Below, piece after piece: positions 53,700 to 64,000 of a DNA stretch of 64,000 nt. The translations under genes were made by a program, and so were the position numbers. The first letter of the stretch is position 1; every line of letters begins with the position of its first letter. Below the pieces are notes generated by a model. The model saw only the letters and a list, made by a program, of their open reading frames with translations, did no database searches and had not been told where the DNA came from. The DNA is from Sternotherus odoratus (Eukaryota; Chordata; Testudines; Kinosternidae). Location of the stretch: the NCBI GenBank assembly GCA_032164245.1, contig JAVMKO010000006.1, forward strand, positions 9,563,001 through 9,627,000, read 5' to 3'.

Positions 53700-56600
53700 G
53701 AAAGCAAAAGTCAGTATACCAAATTTCACGGCCCTTTTGCAGGACTCTGGGATTTGGACAAATGGCAGAATATGGTCTAAATAGTTAGCAGTAATTCCAT
53801 CCTCACGTTGCGTGGTGCTGTACTTGAGGAGTTAGCTACTATTCAGCATGAGAAAGAACAGCAGAGGCTGACCTATAACCTTGATGCATGTTCATATTTT
53901 CATTAAGAATTAGGACTGTTTGTTCTTTTGCACCTATGCACTTTTCCTACAATTACCAGAAACTGTTCTGTAGCAATCCAGTAATCATATGCAATTATGC
54001 AGGGTTACAGAAAGAGCAGACATAATGTATTCTGTTCTCTCTCTCTATTAGTCGGTGGCGGGGGGAGGAGGGAGGCTTACGAATTTGGCTGTGAAACATA
54101 TGAGCCCATTTTCCCTTTAGCAGTGCCAAAGGCTAACCAGGAAACTGCACTACAGGAATACACAGATTTCAAATCCTTTCCAAAGAGACTATGGTTGAGG
54201 CTTTAAAAACCGTCTAAAGGATTTAGACACATCTCCCATTAAAATTAATGGATGGGGTGTGTCTAAATCCTCTAGACTGATTTCAAAGTCATATTCAAAA
54301 TTATTTGGGGAAAGCAGTGCTCATTTCAGCTGTCCCTGATGTACACACAGAAGGGAGCTTTAGATCACATAGTCTGAACTTCTGTATATAACAGGCCATT
54401 AAATTTCACACAGTTACCACTGTATTGAGCCCAATAACTTGGGTTACTGTGTAACATGAAGCAGGGGAGTCTATGGTAGGGCAGTCCTAGGTAGGTTTGG
54501 TTCCCCATTGTTGTTGTGGACGGTCTCCAGAAGAGCGGAGAGTTGAGCAGTCTGAACTGGGTCCCACTTTACAGTTAAGGTATGTCTGTAAAAAGTTCAT
54601 AGAAGGTGAATAGATCTTCTAAGAAAGGGTTGGTCAACTGGTCTAGATTGTTAGTACAGTACTGATGTCAGGACCCCAGTAACAAACCTACACCCGCCCA
54701 GTCCCTAGAGGGTGTCCCTCACCTCCATGCCACAGCAATGTGCTGACTTAGCCTTCGTGCTAAAGGCTGACAGGCCCCATCACCCAGGCCCAACTGGCTG
54801 GACAGACAGCATTCTTCTGGGGTACTTGGACTATATAAAGACCCCATAGGAAGAGGAAGCTGTCTGAGCAACAGGCTACTGTCTTTTGGTTGCTGCCTAT
54901 AGCACCTTGCCATGCCAGCACGCCTAACTGTCCTGCCAACATGCCCCCTTGAATTGGATCTCCAGGCTACTGATCCCCTGTGAGAACTCTAGCCCTGGCC
55001 CGCCCCTAGCCCACTTCAGCCACTGGGCATTATCATCATGTAGACTGACCAATCATCTATAACGCCTTCCGTTGATGGGCTTAGAGTAATCTGTAACACA
55101 TCCAACTCACATCTGGAACACGGTTAGAACATCTTTCAGTCATCAGTAACCTTCATATAACGTGTGAGCTGAAACAGGGCCCTGGAGGATAAATTAAATC
55201 AAGTTCTTTTATTGCAGTTCCTTGTCTGGACTCCCGTATTTCAGGTTCCTGCTAAGGTATTTCACCACACAGACACGCTCGCTTTATAAAAGAAACCCCT
55301 CTGCTGTGCGTGCACTGCAAACCGCTTCCTTTGTGCACCTCTGTACACCCGCTTTCAGCCCCGCTCTTTGTAAACAATTCACAGACAAGTATGTGGCTCC
55401 CGTGAGGAGGGCTATTCCCTCCAGGACGCACTGACCATATCCACTGCAGAAACCAGTACGCTCGTTTATATACTGGGCAGGAAACGCATGAGTGTTGATG
55501 ACCTCACCTGGTCCCCGTTCTCTTGGGAGAGCTGACATTAAGACTTAACTACTGCTCCCTAGAGACAGTCCTTCCTGAGCAGAGTCGAAGCACCTCACTG
55601 GGCCTGGCGAGGAGGCTTGCCTTGCCACTGCCCGTTCTGTATCTGTTCTGGGACTAAAAAGAGGACTCCATTCTCTGAGGCTGTCACCAAGCAACTTCCA
55701 CATACATTGAGGACCTGACTGTCCAGAGTTTGTTCCTGCACTTGATACAAAATGCAGCATGTGACTTAGAGCCACCTTTGAAGTACTTCTAGTCTCAGGC
55801 CGCCTGGGGCCTTGCCTAGCCTCTAATATAAATTAGAGCAGCTTCAGGTCTGCTCTAGTTTACATTCTAGCTGCAGTGGCCCCTCATGGACAGTCCATCA
55901 GCCTAAGAACTCCAGCAATGTCCTCACCAACATGCCCCCTTACATCACAGATTATTACAGCAGTAGTACATGCAGCAGCTCTGTATTACTCAAGAAATGC
56001 CTGTACATCTAGGTATTCTCTATGGGGTTTAATGGCCTTCTTTATGCAATCAGAGCAGCATAAAAGGTCTAGGGTCCCTAAATGTACTTGTACAGTAACT
56101 TTAATATTTCTTTTTATGCATGTGCTCTCTTAGTTTCCAAGTTTGCCTTCAAGGTTGCACAGAGCTTAACTAAATCCACCGTAAAACCACATTCAATGTA
56201 TCTGTGAATTATATTTCATTAAGACTGCTATATGTTTTTACAGACTAGCTCTTTGCATCATTTCTAAACTATAGTGCCAGATTTGAATGACTGCACACAA
56301 TTACATACATTACTTTCACAGTGATATGGACAACCCAACGGATTTTGTGGGCCGAGGCTTCTAACTGCGATTTCTCCAAAGACTTGCGATTTGAGTCTAG
56401 GGAAAACAATGACTTGCATTCACAAACTATTCCCCAACTAAGTTCAGGTCAGAGGGGCTAAATACAAAATCTGCTTTTGGGGGGAGGGGACAAATAAGGA
56501 ATGATCAATTGATCTGTTCTAATCTGATCTGAAAACATTTCAGAACATTCAGGGCAGACGAGATCAAACTAAAGGGGAAAAAATTCTAGGGCAGAACAAC

Positions 56601-57590
56601 TCTCACATAAAAATAGCAGCACTGGATAAAAACAACCCTTCAAAAGGGATGTCAGACTATACATTAGTTTGTGCAAAAATAGCAACTAAAAAGTCTGCAT
56701 GCTGTCGCTACATGGCAGTATTAAAATCATCAGTTGCTTTTGGGACGACACACGGCAAAATAATACAGTGCAACCAAAGAAAAAAACTTGTTCCAAATCA
56801 TATTGATATGACCCTGGAGTGTTTTCCTTATTTAGCTTGGTCACAGCAATGTCACATGCTAACTTTCTATGCAGGTCAGAAATTTAATGACTGGCAACCC
56901 TCTGCAGTGCGAGCACAGCGAAATCATTGCTAGGGATTTAATTCTTTAAATAAACAGACATAGGATCGTTTCCTTAGTCTTATTTTTTAACTAAAGACTC
57001 AGAGCTACTCAAAATGTTTCATCCACCTCTGGATTATGGCAGTACTGTATGCATCAACGAGCAATTCTCTACACTGTTGTCCTGAACATTTCCTTTAGCA
57101 GCCAAAAGGATGTCTGCAATGACTGCACTTTCCCTTTATTTCAATCTGCAAGGTAAAAAAAAAAAAAAAAAATCTTCCCTTTTGTTCCCAAGAGGCCCTG
57201 GCATATTTGTGAGCCTAATAACGTCGCTGCAGATAAAACATGAACTATCATCTTTACATTACCCAGGCAGAGAAATAGAGAGCTAATAAGCACAGACAGT
57301 TATTTTGCAAATATGAAATTAAGATTGGATTTTATTATTTCAAATAAGTATAGATGATAGTCATGAATATTTTATAAGAATTCCTGCATTCACTCCATTT
57401 TTATTAACTATAAATCTGAACCAACTTCCTCCCATAGCATATAGTAGTTTGGAGTCTTTTACTAATACTTGCAGGCCTGTAAATTAACATCTTACTGGTC
57501 CAATTTCAGGCCAAAACATGAAACTTTTATGTGGGACCATTATTGTTATTTATATTCCAGTAGCACTCGAAGTCCCAACCAAGCACAGAC
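53700..57590. other. Long unique stretch, no gene recognised
   Basis: Repeat-poor. It has a 20-bp-arm foldback at 54212-54277, a hairpin at 55827-55863, an A18 run at about 57153-57171 and short frames without motifs (56649-56933 is the longest near the AT-rich part). An exon cannot be excluded but none is supported. Confidence 0.4.
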
Positions 57591-57593
57591 ATA

Positions 57594-58045
57594 GCGTAAG
57601 AGACAGTCAGTGCCCTGAAGAGACAAAGCCCTGGTCTACACTGGGGGAGGGAGGGAATCAATCTAAAATACGCACGTTCAGTTACGAGAATAGCATAGCT
57701 GAAGTCGATGTACTTAGATCAACTTACCACAACGTCTTCACGGCAGTGAGTCGACTGCTGCCGCTCCCCCGTCGACTCAGCCTGCACCTCTCACGGTCGT
57801 GGAGTACAGGCGTCGACGGGAGAGTGCTCGGGGATCGATTTAGTGCGTCTAGATTAGATGCAATAAATTTACCCCCGATAGATCGATCGCTACCCGCCGA
57901 TGCAGTGGGTAGTGTAGACATACCCAAAGGGTGGGAGGGAAAACAGACCCAGAGAAATCAAGTGACTTGTCCAAGGTAACAGACTTGGGAACAGTACCAA
58001 TGTTGCTTGATCCCCGATCCAGTACCCCGCCCACTGGACCACAAT
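57594..58045 (-). repeat. MIR-like SINE split by a Harbinger MITE
   Basis: 'gtaagagacagtcagtgccc' before the MITE joins 'agggtgggagggaaaacaga', 'aatcaagtgacttgtccaag' and 'cccactggaccacaatga' after it, the same antisense MIR-like family as 42315-42560. The SINE is older than the MITE. Confidence 0.75.
57628..57925. mobile_element. PIF/Harbinger MITE, 298 bp
   Basis: Ends 'gccctggtctacact' and 'agtgtagacataccc' with AAA on both sides (57625-57627 and 57926-57928). Same internal blocks as 34106-34389 ('gagaatagcatagctgaagt', 'ctacccgccgatgcagtggg'). The host SINE reads through when the MITE and one AAA are removed, which confirms the borders. Confidence 0.85.
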
Positions 58046-58049
58046 GAAT

Positions 58050-59440
58050 CTGTGAGGAGTGAGAGAGATGTTCTCTTTGTTCCAGGATAATCCCTATTTC
58101 ACACCAGACTGATCAATCCTTTATATTCCTCTCTCCCTCTCTTCATTAGCACCCATATGCCTTTGAATACAAATACAGGGTCCGATTCTGTACGTTAACA
58201 GACGTTACCTTCATGCAGCTGCTGCAGAATCACCATCCATGGGGCTGGCAGTAAAAGGAAAAAAGAATCAGAAGGAATTCTGCAATATATGGGAACAGAG
58301 AACCCCCTCTAAGCCACCCGGGAGAGGCACCAAGTCCTCCTGAGACATACAGGATACACATGACAGGGAGCAAAAACCCAGTGGTGGGGAAAACGGAGAG
58401 CCTGCAGATCTTGGAAGAGCAAACTGCTCTAAACTGAGCACACTGCTCCAGAAACCGACACATTACAGACCTACTACGACACGCTCTGCCATTCTTTGCC
58501 TTTAGACTCCTCCCTGCCACTTGCTTCCAGCCCCTAACAGCCTGCTACAAAATGTCATAAATTATGGAGTACAGCTGATGTCAAACCCTGTCCTCCAAGA
58601 GAGGCTGGGAACAGCAGTCACGTGTTCACCAGCTTCGAACACACAGAAACCATTTTTGCTCCTACTCAGCTCAAAAACAAAAGGCCCCATGACAGAAAAG
58701 GCACCAAATATATTTCCTAACAGCTCTCCACCCCAATCTGCACAATACACCCTCCTTGACCGGAGGGCGGGGCTGAGAAGGAGAAGGAAAAGGTTTTGGC
58801 CAAAGCCAATGGCCTAATCCACTCAACCTACAGGAAATGCAGTTCAGCGGGGGACCTGACCTTGCACATTTTCAGATCACAGGCAGAGCTCGTATAAAGT
58901 CTGAGGTTGCGACTGTCATCTCAGGATATTTGCATGCTCCACATCCCCCCCTACCCCCCATTGTAAATTACAGCCTGCGGGCTGCTCTGAGTTACACCAG
59001 CAGTCAGCGGTCCAAAAGGGTCGGGAAACGCCGTGGCATGGGGACACCAGGATGTAGGTATTCCCAGCCACATCTTCTCCCCTGCCCATCTCCTCTGTGC
59101 CAGCCACCTGGAGGGTGTGCCGCATAGGTGCCCTTACAGCAGCTAAACTTCACATGAGTTTTCCCAGGGTGATCCTGCTGTACTGGTGTTAGCACTACTT
59201 TGTACCATCGAGCAGGGGGAGGCAGATGGAGCAGAGCAGAGGCTGGGGGCCTGATATCCAGCTTGAGAGTAGTGTTCACCGGGGGAAAGATGGAAAAAGA
59301 ACCGGGTAGGGCTTAGCTTTTGTCAAGAATTGGGTCTAGAACCATAGAACCCTGAAGTAGGAGAAGCTGTGGAATCCAAACCTGGGCCCATGCAAATGAC
59401 CTCTCTCTTTATACGGGGCCTGTCTTAAATACTACTATTG
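58050..59440. other. No gene recognised
   Basis: Unique-looking. A hairpin-family copy is at 58964-58997. Overlapping short frames on both strands (58230-59279) show no domain. Confidence 0.4.
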
Positions 59441-59449
59441 CCGTAGCCT

Positions 59450-59525
59450 ATTGTGTCCCCAACGGTGATTGGGTCCCACCACGCTAGGTGCAGTACAAAC
59501 AGAAAGACAGACCCTGCTCCAAAAA
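59450..59525 (-). repeat. MIR-like SINE tail fragment
   Basis: 'acgctaggtgcagtacaaac' and 'agaaagacagaccctgctcc' are the reverse complement of the MIR-like tail seen at 9836. The element starting at 59538 cuts it short. Confidence 0.45.
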
Positions 59526-59537
59526 AACTGAACATCT

Positions 59538-60176
59538 ACCGTATTTTTCGCCATATAAGACGCTCCGGCGTATAAGACGACCCCCGAGTTTTTAAGTAAA
59601 AAAGCCGGAATACACACACAAAAAAAAAAAAAAAAACCACCACCACACACAAAAAGCGCCTCGCTCTCCTGTCCCCGCTGCGCGGGCGGGCTGCTGGGAG
59701 CGCGCTGCTCTCCTGTCCCCGCCGCGCGGGCGGGCTGCTGGGAGCGTGCTGCTCTCCCGTCCCCGCCGCGCGGGCGGGCTGCTGGGAGCGCGCTGCTCTC
59801 CCGTCCCCGACGCGCGGGCATACTGCTCGGAGCACGCCGCTCTCCTGTCCCCGCCGCGCGGGCGGGCTGCTGGGAGCGCGCCGCTCTCCCGTCCCCGCCG
59901 CGCGGGCGGGCGCTCCCAGGGGCCCCGGGGCCCGAGCTGCTCCCGTTCCCCGCCGGCCCCGAACACATGCGGGTGGGCTCGGGGGGGAAGCGCCGCCCCG
60001 CCCAGGGGGGGGAAGCGCCGCCCCGCCCCGCCCAGGGCCACCTGCAGCCGCCCCAGCTCCAGCTGCCCGGTGCTCAGGGTCCAGGGTTCATATATTCGGC
60101 GTATAAGACGCCCCCCCTAATTTTGAGAATATTTTTGGGGGTTAAAAAGGCGTCTTATACGCCAAAATATACGGTA
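59538..60176. mobile_element. DNA transposon with CCGTATTTT ends and GC core
   Basis: Termini 'taccgtatttttcgccatat' and the inverse of 'tatacgccaaaatatacggt' form an inverted repeat of about 26 bp (with 'aagacg' following), bordered by TA. The family is widespread in vertebrates; I do not assign its superfamily. Near the right end, 'gcgtataagacgcccccc' and 'aaaggcgtcttatacgcc' repeat the terminal motif internally. No transposase. Confidence 0.72.
59664..59911. repeat. 44-bp GC minisatellite, about 5.6 copies
   Basis: Units start at 59664, 59708, 59752, 59796, 59840 and 59884, each 'ctctcctgtccccgccgcgc' plus 'gggcgggctgctgggagcgc' plus 4 bases. The fourth unit is the most diverged. Because 44 is not a multiple of 3, each frame reads the unit in all three phases, which explains long Arg/Ala/Gly-rich open frames on the minus strand (59435-60041). 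These are not genes. Confidence 0.93.
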
Positions 60177-60179
60177 AAT

Positions 60180-60860
60180 AGGTTCTTGGCTCCTCATCGT
60201 TACACTGAGACCCAAACCCTGGATTAGCTTTCATGTTGTACATGTGCAAGGAGTTCCCAGCAATGTTGTTGGGTTTCTTTTCCCCCCTCCAGCAGGACAA
60301 GTTTGGGGGCTACACCTGCTTGGCTTGTCTTATTAAGACTGTAAACTCTTCAGTGCTGGGAACATCTTATCTATGTTTGTAAAGTGCCATGTAAATGTAT
60401 GCACTGTATAAATGTTTTATTATAATAATCAGCAAGGAGTAAGCTTTCAAAGGCACTCTGAATTATGCCTGCAATGTTTCTATGGGCACGGCTAAACCTA
60501 TATAATCCCTCACACACATTGGTTAACAGTGCATCTGAGTACCCCTCTGCACGTCCATATACACAAATGTAGTACGTTCAGGTACCTGCCTTGGAAATGT
60601 TGGTCTCTGTGAGGTGGCACTTGGTGTAACTGGGATGAATTTTATCCATTCGTGTCCAGCTGAACTTTCTGGACACCGCTGATATAGTTAGTCAGTTTGG
60701 GGCTGCAATGTTGTATACCACCCACCCCCCAAAATTAAGGAAATTCAGAGCTAAAAATGTTACTAACTCTTCAACAATAGCAGTGGAAACTGAGGCATGA
60801 GCAGGTAGCAATTAGCCCAGGGAAGCTTCTAGCAAAGCAAGCGTGACACAGCAGGGAGCA
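60180..60860. other. MIR-like tail, then unclassified
   Basis: 'attaagactgtaaactcttc' and 'gtttgtaaagtgccatgtaa' near 60331-60425 resemble the 3' tail of MIR-like SINEs. The rest shows no gene. Confidence 0.4.
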
Positions 60861-60869
60861 GGACAGATG

Positions 60870-61254
60870 TGACCTGGGAGGTTCACTGGAGATGGAAGGT
60901 TTCTCTGAAGGGGGAAGTACCTGAGACTGTAATTTGTTATGGGGAGGGGGAGCTGACACCCTGAGACTGGGAAGCTGGACACAGGCTGGGGAGAGTGGCA
61001 GGGGGGAGGGGAGAGCCTCGGCAGTTTCTGTAGAGGGGTTTTAGAAGCTGGCTGGGGAAAAGGAGGGAGCCCTAATCCGGGCTCTTATCTCCCTGCCCCC
61101 AAGACTAAGGGGTCCTGTTTATACTGACACGCTCTGAGTTGGATTGTGTTCCTGTCATCTCTAATAAACCCTCTAATCTACTGGCTGGCTGAGAGTCACT
61201 GTGAAGCCCAGGAAGTGGGGGTTCAGGGCCTCGACTCCCCCACCCTCTGTGACA
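60870..61254 (+). mobile_element. LTR 3' part (probable)
   Basis: It contains 'gagccctaatccgggctctt', an AATAAA at 61163-61168 and an end 'caccctctgtgaca' at 61254, a pattern of R/U5 with a CA end. The 5' boundary and target duplication are not found, so the call is tentative. Confidence 0.4.
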
Positions 61255-61368
61255 GCAAGGAAGAGAAGTACAGTACTCTCCTAGTTCTCTGTCTCCCACT
61301 TTAGATTCTCCCCCTCTCCAGTGCACTCTCCTTGTCAACACATTGTGATGGGCTTAGAACAGTCTATG

Positions 61369-61755
61369 TAGAGTGAACATACATCCCATTTTGGCTGAAA
61401 CAGTCCCTTTTTTAAGATTTGTTAAGGCCATCCTCATTCTAGGCAAAACTGGGCATTTGTCCCGTCTGCTCTTGACAACCTCTCATCAGTTGGCGAGAGC
61501 AAACGGGACGAATGTGGTTTTGCAAAAAAATTTAAAAAGCGGGGAATGAAAATTTAAAAAGCGAGGCATAGAGGAACATGTGGGGGGGGAGGGGATGAGT
61601 GGCAACACCAGCCCTGCATGGGTGGGCAGGAGGCCTTGGGCCGGTCCCATGGGGGGCAGGAGGCAGCGGGGGCTCAGGGCCCTATAGGGTTGGGGGACCT
61701 TGGGCCAGCCCCCTACAGTGTCCCATTTTCCCTTTGGGAAAATACAGTCACCCTA
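61369..61755. mobile_element. 387-bp hAT of the TAGGGTGACC family
   Basis: Flanks 'agtctatg' (61361-61368) and 'agtgtatg' (61756-61763) are an 8-bp duplication with 7 matches. Ends 'tagagtgaacatacatccca' and 'aaatacagtcaccctA'. Internal foldback around 'aaaactgggcatttgtcccg' and 'cgggacgaatgtggttttgc'. Confidence 0.78.
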
Positions 61756-61784
61756 AGTGTATGGTCTTAATTTGGTAGAGAAGT

Positions 61785-62570
61785 TAATAAACAACAACAA
61801 CTAGCCTCTTATATAGCATCAGCAGATCTCAAAGCACGTTACAGAAGAGGTCAGTATCACTCAGTTAAAGAATTGTCTGGTTACACAAGTTGCGCAAAAG
61901 GAGATAATAACACGTTGCCCACTGCACATAACGGTTGTGACGGCTGTGTTCTATGGTGTACTACATCATCAGCCTCCGCTGGTGCAGTGGATACTATGTC
62001 ACATGAGGGATCTTGGCATAAGATGCAACTTCTTCTCTCTGAATTTCCTTGATTCTTTTAGTGCTGATATTTGGAAATTTGGGTGCAGGGTTTTCATCAC
62101 AGTTAATGTGGATAAATCAGAGGACCCAGACTTGGAAATATTAGTGGGGTGGGGGAGGAAGCGTCTTTTAAAAGACTTTTTGTATCTTATTGATTTTGTT
62201 TCTTTAGTGGCAAGTTTTTATTAAAAAAAACCCTGCAATGTTAACTCTTTCCCTTGTAGCCTGGCTCTTGTTTTTAATATGAAGTCAATCAAGGGATAAA
62301 CATTAATGTCAATCTTCTGTTGTTGTTTTTAACAAAATCTGCTCCAAATCTCAGTTAACAGCATGACACTTCAATGCAGAGCAGTAATCTTAAATTTCAG
62401 AACTTCAGAGTATATTTTTGCTTGCCAAGAATACTTAATGCTACAAACAATACATATTGCAGACTACGAATCTCATACAAAATCCCAGTGAGTGTAAATT
62501 CATAGTCAATGTCATTCAAAGTTTGGAAATTTTTGCTGACATTTACAGAAAACATGGAAATGGCAGATGT
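61785..62570. other. MIR-like fragment then AT-rich unique DNA
   Basis: 'tatatagcatcagcagatct' and 'caaagcacgttacagaagag' look like an antisense MIR-like tail. The 61937-62224 frame (95 codons) has no known motif. Confidence 0.4.
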
Positions 62571-62589
62571 GCTAAATGACTTTTTTCAC

Positions 62590-63890
62590 CAAAAGAGTTA
62601 GTAGCGATTTGCCAACTAACATAGTGAATGTCAGTGAAAATGAAGTAGGATCAGAGGCTAAAATAGTGAAAGAACAAGGTAAAAATTATTTAGACAAATG
62701 AGGTGTCTTCAAATCACCAGGGCCAGATGAAATACATCCTAGAATACTCCAGGAGCTGACTGAAGAAATATCTGAGCCATTAACAATTAATCTTTGAAAA
62801 ATCATGGAATATCAGAGAGATTCCCAAGGTCTGGGAAATGGCAAATATAGTATTCATCTATAAGAAGTGGAATAAGGACAACCTGGGGAATTACAGACCA
62901 GTCATCTTAACTTCAGTACCGGGAAATATAATACAGTAGACTCTTGATTATCCAGGATTGGATTAACCAGGATGTGGATTAACCAGGATGTCAAAAAAAT
63001 ACACGCAACTTGCAGGGCCGGCTCTGGCTTTGCTGCCGCCCCAAGCGCACACACAAAACACCCTTACCAGGGTGCAGGGCAGCCAGTGAACCAACTCCCC
63101 CTCCCCCCAGGGCAGGATGGATGGTGAATCAACGCCCACTCCCCATATTTCCTATGGATGGTGATTATCCGGGATTTTATTAACCAGAATTATTTTTTTC
63201 CCTATCATCCTCGATAATCGAGAGTCTACTGTAGAGCAAATAATTAAGCAATCAATTTGCAAACACCTAAAAGATAATTAGGTGATAAGTAACAGTCAAC
63301 ATGGATTGGTCAAGAACAAATTGTGTCAAACCAACCCGATAGCTTTCTTTGACAGGGTAACAAGACTTGTGGATAGGTGGGAAGCAGTGGATGTGACTTT
63401 AGCAAGGCTTTTCATACTATCTCACATGACCTTCTCATAAACAAACTAGGGAAATACAACCTAAAGGGAGCTACTATAAAGTGGGTGCAAAATTGGTTGG
63501 AAAACCATCCCCACAGAGTAGTTATCAGTCGTTCACAGTCAAGCTAGAGGGGCATAATGAGTGGGGTTGTGCAGGGATCAGTTCTGGGTGTAGTTCTGCT
63601 TAATGTCTTCATCAATGATTTAGATAATGGCATAGAGAGAGCACGCCTATAAAGTGTGTGGACGATACCAAGCTGGGAGGGGTTGCAAGTGCTTTGGAGG
63701 ATAGGATTAAAATCCAAAATGATCTGAACAAACAGGAGAATGGTCTGAAATAAAGAAGATGAAATTAAAGAAGGAAAAATGCAAAGTGTTCCATTTAAGA
63801 TGGACCAATCAGTTGCACACATACAACATGGGAAATGACTGCCTAAGAAGGAGTATTGCGGAAAGGGATCTGGAGGTCAGCGTGGATCAG
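62590..63890 (+). mobile_element. CR1 LINE, ORF2 heavily broken, split by a MITE
   Basis: The + strand spells CR1 RT landmarks in order: 'aaatcaccagggccagatga' (SPGPDE), 'aattacagaccagtcatctt' (NYRPV), and after the MITE 'gtgcagggatcagttctggg' (QGSVLG), 'cttcatcaatgatttagat' (FINDLD) and 'gacgataccaagctggga' (DDTKLG). Stops and frameshifts throughout. It ends near 63890, before the window end. Confidence 0.85.
62934..63231. mobile_element. 298-bp Tigger-like MITE inside CR1
   Basis: Ends 'cagtagactcttgattatc' and 'gataatcgagagtctactg' are inverted repeats (18 of 19), flanked by TA (62932-62933 and 63232-63233). 'ggattaaccaggatgt' occurs twice near the left end and 'gattatccgggattttatta' near the right. 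The middle has 'cagggccggctctggctttg', a hAT-type terminus, so a hAT scrap may be nested (about 63015-63110). Confidence 0.85.
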
Positions 63891-64000
63891 AGTGGATCAC
63901 AAAAACAGTTCCTTTAGACCAAACAAAACGTCAATAAAAATTATTTTGCCCTCAACTACAGGGATTCAGCTACTATGATTTTAACTTTGATGGTGCTCCG

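Noticed and set aside
59435..60120. Arg/Ala/Gly-rich frames of 124-177 codons
   Set aside because: Product of the 44-bp minisatellite; each frame reads the same unit in rotated phases.

Overview
This window is vertebrate nuclear DNA, almost certainly from a cryptodiran turtle. The diagnostic signs are a tRNA-derived SINE of the tortoise Pol III (Cry I) type at 13391-13597, many CR1 LINE fragments, and dense families of hAT, PIF/Harbinger, Tigger-like, Penelope-like and LTR insertions of the kind found in turtle and crocodilian genomes. I recognise no host protein-coding exon, no rRNA or tRNA gene and no CRISPR array. Nearly all open reading frames are chance frames in GC-rich repeats. The only ones with real coding character belong to mobile elements: CR1 reverse transcriptase, a Harbinger transposase with its partner ORF, and a scrap of Penelope reverse transcriptase. 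The window is therefore intergenic or deep intronic.

Layout. 0-10 kb: an old MIR-type SINE, a Penelope-like repeat unit, a GC-rich hAT-like block, a minus-strand CR1 (3.8-4.65 kb), CR1 tails, an inverted-unit insertion (6.65-6.87 kb) and several decayed MITEs, one with a hAT nested inside. 10-22 kb: mostly unique AT-rich sequence, with a hAT MITE that received a Cry I SINE, two retroviral-type LTRs (about 15.4-16.5 and 17.3-18.5 kb), a CR1 3' end, a non-autonomous Helitron full of minisatellite (19.7-20.35 kb) and a short hAT. 22-31 kb: a composite MITE pair present twice in opposite orientation, two solo LTRs of one family in opposite orientation, a Penelope RT fragment and a Tigger-like MITE. 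31-38 kb: a MIR-like SINE, a perfect 85-bp-arm inverted-unit insertion, a Harbinger MITE, then a 3.53-kb Harbinger element (34482-38011). 38-52 kb: unique stretches that may hold conserved non-coding DNA, then clustered hAT insertions (39.8, 42.6, 44.5, 44.9, 45.2-46.5, 47.4, 48.4 and 51.3 kb). 52-64 kb: a 1.1-kb hAT, long unique DNA, a Harbinger MITE inside a MIR-type SINE, a GC minisatellite element, an LTR 3' end, another hAT and a CR1 split by a Tigger-like MITE.

The most coherent biological unit is the Harbinger family. It has a long element with a DDE nuclease gene and a divergently placed, now partial, accessory gene, and two short MITEs that share its termini and 3-bp target duplications. 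The nuclease has two frameshifts and the accessory gene has lost its DNA-binding exon, so this copy looks dead. The most interesting signal is in the Penelope-like repeat units. They carry a hammerhead-ribozyme-like core whose stem II shows a compensatory base-pair change between copies, and they sit in inverted-unit insertions flanked by 12-15 bp target duplications. Family names come from remembered consensus sequences. Termini and target duplications were read directly from the sequence.
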